Shown in pieces: positions 58,143 through 64,000 of a DNA stretch of 64,000 bases (within the stretch, counting starts at the first letter, position 1; each line of letters starts with the position of its first letter). Source of the DNA: Rahnella aquatilis CIP 78.65 = ATCC 33071 (GTDB lineage: Bacteria; Pseudomonadota; Gammaproteobacteria; Enterobacterales; Enterobacteriaceae); assembly GCF_000241955.1 (NCBI RefSeq), contig NC_016818.1, forward strand, positions 2,976,001-3,040,000, written 5' to 3'. The notes below the pieces were generated by a model. The model saw nothing but the letters and a program-made list of their open reading frames with translations, did no database searches and was not told the origin of the DNA. Position numbers and translations under genes: made by a program.

Positions 58143-59294
58143 ATGAGTTCATCGTGTATAGAAGATCAAAGCATTCAGGACAATCAATGGTACCGGATCG
58201 CCAGTGAAATGCTGGCGATGGCAGGTATTCAGGTAAACGGTAATCGTCCTTTCGACCTTAAAGTAAAAAACACTGACTTCTTTAAGCGTGTTTTACAGGA
58301 AGGTTCTCTGGGCCTCGGTGAAAGTTATATGGATGGTTGGTGGGAATGTGACCGTCTGGATATCTTTTTCCAGCGCGTTATCCGCGCCGGTTTGGAAAAT
58401 AAACTGCCCCACCATTTTAAAGATACGTTACGCGTCGCCGCAGCACGCCTGACCAATCTGCAATCCCGCAAACGGGCGTGGATTGTCGGTAAAGAGCATT
58501 ATGATCTGGGCAACGATTTATTTACTCTGATGCTCGACCCTTACATGCAATATTCCTGCGGCTACTGGAAAGAAGCCACTACGCTTGAAGAGGCACAGGA
58601 AGCAAAACTCAAAATGATCTGTGACAAGCTGCAATTAAAACCGGGCCAGCGCTTACTGGATATCGGTTGCGGCTGGGGTGGATTATCAGAGTACGCTGCC
58701 AGAAATTATGGCGTGAGCGTTGTGGGTGTGACGATTTCTGCTGAGCAACAAAAACTGGCGCAAAAACGCTGTGAAGGGCTGGATGTCACCATCCTGCTAC
58801 AGGATTACCGTGACCTTAATGATCAGTTTGACCGTATTGTTTCTGTCGGGATGTTTGAACATGTGGGTCCGAAAAATTATCAGACCTATTTTAATGTCGC
58901 CAAACGCAATATCAAACCTGACGGCATTTTCCTGCTGCACACCATCGGTTCTAACAAAACAGATCTTAATGTCGACCCGTGGATTGATAAATACATCTTC
59001 CCCAACGGTTGTCTGCCGTCTGTTCAGCAAATTGCACAAACCAGCGAGTCGCTGTTTGTCATGGAAGACTGGCACAATATCGGCGCTGATTATGACCGTA
59101 CGCTGATGGCGTGGAATGAACGTTTCCAGAAACACTGGCCGGAACTGGCGGAAAAATACGGTGAACGTTTCCACCGCATGTTTACCTATTACCTGAATGC
59201 CTGCGCCGGTGCTTTCCGCGCCCGGGATATTCAGTTGTGGCAGGTCGTCTTCAGCCCGGAAGGTGTTGATGGCGGAATGCGCGTACCACGCTGA
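58143..59294 (+). CDS. cfa: Cyclopropane-fatty-acyl-phospholipid synthase
   Basis: 383 residues (E. coli 382). A SAM-dependent methyltransferase that adds a methylene bridge to unsaturated acyl chains in membrane lipids, giving acid and stress tolerance. SAM motif LLDIGCGWGGLSEYAA, then VGVTISAEQQKLAQ and FEHVGPKNYQTYF. N-terminal lipid-binding region EGSLGLGESYMDGWWEC. Own terminator. Confidence 0.97.
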   Translation: MSSSCIEDQSIQDNQWYRIASEMLAMAGIQVNGNRPFDLKVKNTDFFKRVLQEGSLGLGESYMDGWWECDRLDIFFQRVIRAGLENKLPHHFKDTLRVAAARLTNLQSRKRAWIVGKEHYDLGNDLFTLMLDPYMQYSCGYWKEATTLEEAQEAKLKMICDKLQLKPGQRLLDIGCGWGGLSEYAARNYGVSVVGVTISAEQQKLAQKRCEGLDVTILLQDYRDLNDQFDRIVSVGMFEHVGPKNYQTYFNVAKRNIKPDGIFLLHTIGSNKTDLNVDPWIDKYIFPNGCLPSVQQIAQTSESLFVMEDWHNIGADYDRTLMAWNERFQKHWPELAEKYGERFHRMFTYYLNACAGAFRARDIQLWQVVFSPEGVDGGMRVPR

Positions 59295-59315
59295 TTGTCC
59301 TCTCTTCTGTTAATG

Positions 59316-59343
59316 AAAACCGGACAAAATGTCCGGTTTTTTT
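59316..59343. terminator. Bidirectional terminator between cfa and ribE
   Basis: An 11-bp stem (59316-59326 with 59330-59340), AAA loop and T-run. Confidence 0.92.
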
Positions 59344-59366
59344 ATGCTGATAAATAGCCTGGAAAA

Positions 59367-60020
59367 CTATTCTGCTTTATCGATCATCGCCTGCGCCGTG
59401 GCGATCGCTGCCTCACGACTGGCTAATACCCGTTCTACCGTATCGACAATCGCCTGAGTTTGCGGATCGATTTCGATATTAATTTTGTCACCCAGACGTT
59501 TCGTGCCCAGCGTCGTGCGTTGTAACGTTTCAGGAATTAAATGCACACAAAAACGGGTACGGGTCACTTCACCGATGGTGAGACTAATACCGTCAATACC
59601 GATATAACCTTTATGTAATACATATTTCATCAAATCTTCATGCGGCATGCGGAACCAGATCTGACGGTTATTTTCTGACGTCAGGATTTTTGCCACTTCC
59701 GCCGTACAAATAATATGACCAGACATTAAATGCCCGCCAATTTCATCATTAAAACGCGCAGCACGTTCCAGATTAACCGGGTCGCCCTCTTTCAGTTCAC
59801 CCAGATTTGTCAGGCGCAGGGTTTCTTTCATCAGATCAAAACTGACCAGATCACCGTTAACTTCTGTGACCGTCAGGCAGCAACCGTTATGTGCCACCGA
59901 TGCGCCGAGTTGCAGGTTATCCAGCATATCTTCAGGTAAACGAACAACATGGGTACGGAAATTGGGTTTCTCGTCGATCGATACGATCGTGCCGGTTCCC
60001 TGTACAATTCCGGTAAACAT
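59367..60020 (-). CDS. ribE: Riboflavin synthase alpha chain
   Basis: 217 residues (called ribC or ribE depending on nomenclature). Two tandem lumazine-binding domains: first begins [10 protein letters not shown] and has [13 protein letters not shown]; second has [13 protein letters not shown] and [12 protein letters not shown]. Dismutates 6,7-dimethyl-8-ribityllumazine to riboflavin. I looked for an FMN riboswitch upstream and saw none, as in E. coli, where it lies before ribB. Confidence 0.97.
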   Translation of the reverse strand: MFTGIVQGTGTIVSIDEKPNFRTHVVRLPEDMLDNLQLGASVAHNGCCLTVTEVNGDLVSFDLMKETLRLTNLGELKEGDPVNLERAARFNDEIGGHLMSGHIICTAEVAKILTSENNRQIWFRMPHEDLMKYVLHKGYIGIDGISLTIGEVTRTRFCVHLIPETLQRTTLGTKRLGDKINIEIDPQTQAIVDTVERVLASREAAIATAQAMIDKAE

Positions 60021-60274
60021 AGCCTTTTCCTCAATGTTTGAATCTGTTGTATTAAAACGTCACTCAGGTCAGTTTGCCGCAGAATTAATTGAAAGCCAAT
60101 TCTCTGCGATAAGAAATAGCACCGTCCGCTTCAATTTCATTATTTAACCAGCTATTAACAGCTTTGTTTGCTTAAAAATACCGACAATGTACAATCTTCA
60201 GACTATTTCTCTCTGTTTAATGCCATCTGTCGTGGCGTTTTTTATTCAATATAATCAAGAAAAAAGGTGTATCT

Positions 60275-61648
60275 GTGCAGAAGTACCTTGCAGAAGCGCG
60301 GGTTCTGTTAGCGCTTGCCATCCCGGTCATCCTTGCGCAAATAGCCCAGACATCCATGGGCGTTGTGGACACAATAATGGCAGGTTCGGTCAGTGCCACG
60401 GACATGGCTGCCGTCGCTGTCGGCACCTCAATCTGGTTGCCGGCAATTTTATTCGGACACGGTTTACTCTTATCACTGACCCCCACCATCGCGCATTTAA
60501 ATGGTGCCGGACGTCGCGATAAAATTGGTCATCAGGTTCAGCAAGGATTCTGGCTGGCGTCGGCGGTTTCGGTGCTGATCATCGCGGTGCTGTCTCAGTG
60601 CGAGCATATTCTTAACCTGATGCACAATATTGATCCCGAACTGAAAGCAAAAGCCGTCGGCTATCTGCACGCCATTATGTGGGGCGCTCCGGGCTATTTA
60701 TTCTTCCAGGTGTTGCGTGATCAGTGTGAAGGTTTGTCAAAAACCAAGCCCGGCATGGTGTTCGGCTTTATCGGTTTGCTGGTGAACATTCCCGTTAATT
60801 ACATTTTCATTTACGGAAAGTTCGGCGCGCCCGCACTCGGTGGTGTCGGTTGTGGCGTTGCGACGGGAACAGTGTATTGGGTCATGTTCTTTATGATGCG
60901 GATTTACGTACGCCGCAATCGTGCCCTGCGCGATACTCAGCCACATTCACGGTTTGCCAAACCCGACTGGCCGACGTTGCGCCGCTTAATCCAACTCGGT
61001 ATGCCAATCGCACTGGCATTATTTTTCGAAGTGACACTGTTTGCGATCGTTGCCCTGCTGGTCTCCCCGCTGGGGATTGTAGCCGTCGCCAGTCACCAGA
61101 TTGCACTGAACGTCGGTTCGCTTATGTTCGTCATTCCGCTGTCTTTAGGGGTCGCTGCCACTATTCGTGTGGGGTCTCGGCTCGGGGAATCGTCGGTTGA
61201 AGGTGCGAAGATTGCGGCTTATACCAGTATCGGAACGGGGATTGTGATGGCCTGCTGCACCAGCCTGACGGCCATCATTTTCCGTGAGCACATTGCCTCC
61301 CTTTATAATGACAGCCCGGAAGTCGTCACGCTGGCTTCCCATCTGCTGATCTTTGCTGCGCTGTTTCAGATTTCAGATGCGATGCAGGTTATTGGTAGCG
61401 GCGTGTTGCGGGGCTATAAAGACACACGTTCCATCTTCTATATAACGTTTGTCGCTTACTGGGTGCTGGGTCTGCCGGTAGGATACGCTCTCGGACTGAC
61501 CGATATTCTGGTTCCGCGGATGGGGCCAAGCGGTTTCTGGTGCGGATTTATTCTGGGGCTGACCTTCGCAGCGCTGATGATGACATTGCGGATGCGCTGG
61601 TTGCAGAAGCAGCCGTCTTACACCATTTTGCAAAAAGCAGGCCGTTAA
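60275..61648 (+). CDS. mdtK: MdtK (NorM), MATE-family multidrug efflux pump
   Basis: 457 residues, 12 hydrophobic helices. Sodium- or proton-driven export of cationic drugs and fluoroquinolones. The [20 protein letters not shown] start and the [24 protein letters not shown] and [12 protein letters not shown] segments match MdtK. GTG start at 60275 with AAAAGGTG upstream aligns with E. coli MQKYIS. Followed by two tRNA-Val genes, as in E. coli. Confidence 0.96.
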   Translation: MQKYLAEARVLLALAIPVILAQIAQTSMGVVDTIMAGSVSATDMAAVAVGTSIWLPAILFGHGLLLSLTPTIAHLNGAGRRDKIGHQVQQGFWLASAVSVLIIAVLSQCEHILNLMHNIDPELKAKAVGYLHAIMWGAPGYLFFQVLRDQCEGLSKTKPGMVFGFIGLLVNIPVNYIFIYGKFGAPALGGVGCGVATGTVYWVMFFMMRIYVRRNRALRDTQPHSRFAKPDWPTLRRLIQLGMPIALALFFEVTLFAIVALLVSPLGIVAVASHQIALNVGSLMFVIPLSLGVAATIRVGSRLGESSVEGAKIAAYTSIGTGIVMACCTSLTAIIFREHIASLYNDSPEVVTLASHLLIFAALFQISDAMQVIGSGVLRGYKDTRSIFYITFVAYWVLGLPVGYALGLTDILVPRMGPSGFWCGFILGLTFAALMMTLRMRWLQKQPSYTILQKAGR

Positions 61649-61867
61649 TCCCCCGGCGTCTTCCGCGTGCTGTGAATATCTGAACCGGCACGCGGATTTT
61701 TCAGCCATTGCGCTGGCCGTTTGTCTAAAAAAACAACGCAATGCACATAAGCTCGGCAGTCGCACACAATATGACAGGAAAATGTCTTTTTTCCCTTGCC
61801 AGTACTCAGAGAGGCCGTTAATATTCGTCCCCGTCGCCAACACTGGCTGATGAAAAAGAAAAACGAT

Positions 61868-61944
61868 GCGTCCGTAGCTCAGTTGGTTAGAGCACCACCT
61901 TGACATGGTGGGGGTCGGTGGTTCGAGTCCACTCGGACGCACCA
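61868..61944 (+). tRNA. valV: tRNA-Val, anticodon GAC (first copy)
   Basis: 77 bases from GCGTCCG to CCA, with a paired acceptor stem (GCGTCCG/CGGACGC), D-loop AGTTGGTTAGAG, anticodon arm CACCTTGACATGGTG (GAC), T-loop GGTTCGAGTCC and encoded CCA. Decodes GUC/GUU. Confidence 0.98.
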
Positions 61945-61973
61945 ACTTTCTTAGCAGTACCGTTGCATATTGT

Positions 61974-62050
61974 GCGTCCGTAGCTCAGTTGGTTAGAGCA
62001 CCACCTTGACATGGTGGGGGTCGGTGGTTCGAGTCCACTCGGACGCACCA
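61974..62050 (+). tRNA. valW: tRNA-Val, anticodon GAC (second, identical copy)
   Basis: Sequence-identical to the copy at 61868, with encoded CCA; the two are separated by 29 bases and probably share a transcript. Same neighbours as valV-valW in E. coli. Confidence 0.98.
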
Positions 62051-62596
62051 AAGCAACTTCCTCAATGCCCTCTTTTGCTCCTCCCTGAATGACCTGAATA
62101 CCTCCCTGACAGCATCTTGTTATCCTTAATAAATTTACGTTAAGTCATCCGTTTGTATTTTTTAAAGATTATTTCCTGAATGTATCATTTTTGACAGGGG
62201 TATGAACAAACCGTTATAGCTTCCGCTTTCCACCCTGCCCGCATTGGATAATTTCAAAACAACGTTCCAAAATCTGCCCTAAGCTTGCGCCGCATCACGT
62301 TTTTTATTTGGTTTCCCAACCTGTTCCCCTCTATAATACGCATCGTCTCTTCGATTGAATGGTTTCAGCCCCTTGATCTGTCGATATCGCATTTACAAAA
62401 GCGTGATCACTCCAGTAGCGATGATAAATCGCACAAATCGCTATGCTTTGGCTGAACTTACTACACCATTCCTTTCACAGTCTTCTACGCTTAGTAATGA
62501 TTTGATTCAACCAGGCAACACCTCAATTCCGCGCGGGCAGCACGGCTGTCAGGCAAACGCTTTTCCAATCCATCACAACTTGTAGATAAAATCGTC
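62051..62596 (+). promoter_or_regulatory. pykF upstream region with promoter and Cra-type site
   Basis: 546 bases without a gene. TATAAT (62332-62337) with TTGGTT about 18 bases upstream is the best promoter. A Cra (FruR) type palindrome, ATTGAATGGTTTCAGC at 62354-62369, lies about 10 bases after the expected start point, where Cra would block transcription. E. coli pykF is Cra-repressed, so the call fits. A 5' leader of about 250 bases is implied. Confidence 0.7.
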
Positions 62597-64000
62597 ATGA
62601 AAAAGACCAAAATTGTTTGTACCATCGGCCCGAAAACCGAATCCGAAGAAATGCTGACCAAACTGCTTGATGCAGGCATGAACGTTATGCGTCTGAACTT
62701 CTCTCACGGTGATTATGAAGAGCATGGTCAGCGCATTCAAAATATCCGCAACGTGATGGCGAAGACCGGTCACAAAGCGGCAATTCTGCTGGACACCAAG
62801 GGTCCTGAAATCCGTACCATGAAACTGGAAGGCGGCAAAGACGCTTCACTGGTTGCGGGTCAGACTTATACCTTCACCACCGATCAAAGCGTTATCGGTA
62901 ACACCGAACGCGTAGCAGTGACTTATCAGGGCTTTGCTGCTGATCTGAAAATCGGTAACACCATTCTGGTCGATGACGGCCTGATTGGTATGGAAGTGAC
63001 CAACGTCACCGAAACCGAAGTGACCTGTAAAGTCCTGAACAACGGCGACCTGGGCGAAAACAAAGGCGTTAACCTGCCAGGCGTTTCTATCGCACTGCCA
63101 GCACTGGCTGAAAAAGACAAACGTGACCTGATCTTCGGTTGTGAGCAAGGCGTTGACTTTGTCGCGGCTTCTTTCATCCGTAAACGTTCTGACGTTCTGG
63201 AAATCCGTGAACACCTGAAAGCACACGGTGGCGAACACATCCAGATCATCTCTAAAATTGAAAACCAGGAAGGCCTGAACAACTTCGATGAAATCCTCGA
63301 AGCTTCAGACGGCATCATGGTTGCCCGCGGTGACCTGGGTGTTGAAATCCCGGTTGAAGAAGTTATCTTCGCGCAGAAGATGATGATTGAGAAATGTAAC
63401 CGTGCACGCAAAGTGGTTATCACCGCAACGCAAATGCTCGATTCCATGATCAAAAACCCACGCCCTACCCGTGCAGAAGCTGGCGACGTGGCTAACGCCA
63501 TCATCGACGGCACCGATGCAGTCATGCTGTCGGGTGAAAGTGCGAAAGGTAAATACCCGCTGGAAGCCGTCACTATCATGGCAACCATCTGTGACCGTAC
63601 TGACCGCGTAATGCAAAGCCGCATTGACGGTCAGAACGAAAACCGCAAACTGCGCATCACAGAAGCTGTATGCCGTGGCGCTGTTGAAACTGCAGAGAAA
63701 CTGGACGCGCCACTGATTGTCGTTGCCACCAGCGGCGGTAAATCAGCAAAAGCCGTGCGTAAATACTTCCCACATGCGACTATCCTTGCCCTGACCACTA
63801 ACGAAATCACCGCACGTCAGTTGATCCTGACCAAAGGCGTTGTGACTCAACTGGTAAAAGAGATTGCTTCTACTGACGACTTCTACCGTATCGGTAAAGA
63901 AGCGGCTATTGAAAGCGGTCTGGCACAAAAAGGTGATATCGTAGTGATGGTTTCTGGCGCACTGGTTCAGAGCGGCACAACCAATACTTCATCGGTGCAT
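62597..64000 (+). CDS. pykF: Pyruvate kinase I (truncated by window end)
   Basis: 468 codons are visible; the sequence stops at SSVH, about two codons short of the usual 470-residue end. Glycolytic enzyme making pyruvate and ATP from phosphoenolpyruvate, activated by fructose 1,6-bisphosphate. The [17 protein letters not shown] start, [10 protein letters not shown], active-site region [19 protein letters not shown] and [12 protein letters not shown] are all present. Not a real truncation. Confidence 0.98.
   Translation, partial: MKKTKIVCTIGPKTESEEMLTKLLDAGMNVMRLNFSHGDYEEHGQRIQNIRNVMAKTGHKAAILLDTKGPEIRTMKLEGGKDASLVAGQTYTFTTDQSVIGNTERVAVTYQGFAADLKIGNTILVDDGLIGMEVTNVTETEVTCKVLNNGDLGENKGVNLPGVSIALPALAEKDKRDLIFGCEQGVDFVAASFIRKRSDVLEIREHLKAHGGEHIQIISKIENQEGLNNFDEILEASDGIMVARGDLGVEIPVEEVIFAQKMMIEKCNRARKVVITATQMLDSMIKNPRPTRAEAGDVANAIIDGTDAVMLSGESAKGKYPLEAVTIMATICDRTDRVMQSRIDGQNENRKLRITEAVCRGAVETAEKLDAPLIVVATSGGKSAKAVRKYFPHATILALTTNEITARQLILTKGVVTQLVKEIASTDDFYRIGKEAAIESGLAQKGDIVVMVSGALVQSGTTNTSSVH

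Noticed and set aside
60021..60274. FMN riboswitch upstream of ribE
   Set aside because: Riboflavin genes often carry one, but I saw no RFN-type conserved segments; in E. coli it precedes ribB instead.
62597..64000. pykF as a truncated gene
   Set aside because: The missing codons lie beyond the window end; the frame is intact to the last base.
1..64000. CRISPR array, prophage, integrase or rRNA operon
   Set aside because: No regularly spaced repeats, phage structural genes, integrase or rRNA sequence were seen anywhere in the window.

Overview
The window is chromosomal DNA of a gamma-proteobacterium of the order Enterobacterales. The gene complement and protein similarities (psp, sap, slyA/slyB, purR-punR-punC-cfa, ribE-mdtK-valVW-pykF) point to the Yersiniaceae side of the order, such as Rahnella, Ewingella, Rouxiella or Serratia. 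Genus is an inference: no 16S gene is present. Most of the window is a conserved backbone close to the E. coli 29-37 min arrangement, interrupted by accessory genes.

Layout. (1) 1-2721, minus: branched-chain amino acid ABC uptake genes (livM partial, livH, a livK-type binding protein). (2) 3130-4382: a small YgdI/YgdR-type lipoprotein and hemB. (3) 4594-15312: an accessory block of antibacterial weapons. First comes a colicin V-type export pair (CvaB-like peptidase/ABC exporter and CvaA-like adaptor), divergent from a 63-residue peptide with a class II microcin leader. Next is an orphan type VI secretion operon: VgrG with a transthyretin-like tail, a VRR-Nuc-type nuclease effector, two tandem paralogous DUF3396-type immunity genes and a terminator, followed by a decayed fragment. 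(4) 15393-20749: ycjF, ycjX and pspDCBA on minus, with divergent pspF. (5) 20754-20922: a RyhB small RNA gene on minus with its Fur-box promoter, between pspF and sapA. (6) 21114-26436: sapABCDF. (7) 26643-37609: a less conserved stretch with a two-domain AhpD/CMD protein, dtpA, an orphan hexapeptide acetyltransferase, a diguanylate cyclase, an AraC-type regulator, a small membrane protein, a PAS-GGDEF-EAL protein and a dapA paralogue. (8) 37773-64000: conserved housekeeping and stress genes gstA, pdxY, tyrS, pdxH, mliC, anmK, slyB, slyA, ydhIJK, ydhF, ydhL, nemA, gloA, rnt, grxD, mepH, ynhF, purR, punR, punC, cfa, ribE, mdtK, two identical tRNA-Val(GAC) genes, and pykF, cut off by the window end about two codons before its expected stop.

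How the genes work together. The psp, sap, mliC, slyB, cfa and mdtK genes form an envelope-stress and antimicrobial-defence theme. The 4.6-15.3 kb block supplies offence: a contact-independent peptide exporter and a contact-dependent T6SS effector module. Recognisable control sites include a sigma-54 promoter for pspA, Fur boxes at ryhB, a PhoP-type box at slyB, a perfect SlyA palindrome between slyA and ydhI, a PurR box at purR and a Cra-type site at pykF. The most novel element is the microcin-like locus: its predicted mature peptide is acidic, cysteine-free and amphipathic, unlike known class II microcins, and no immunity gene is visible beside it.
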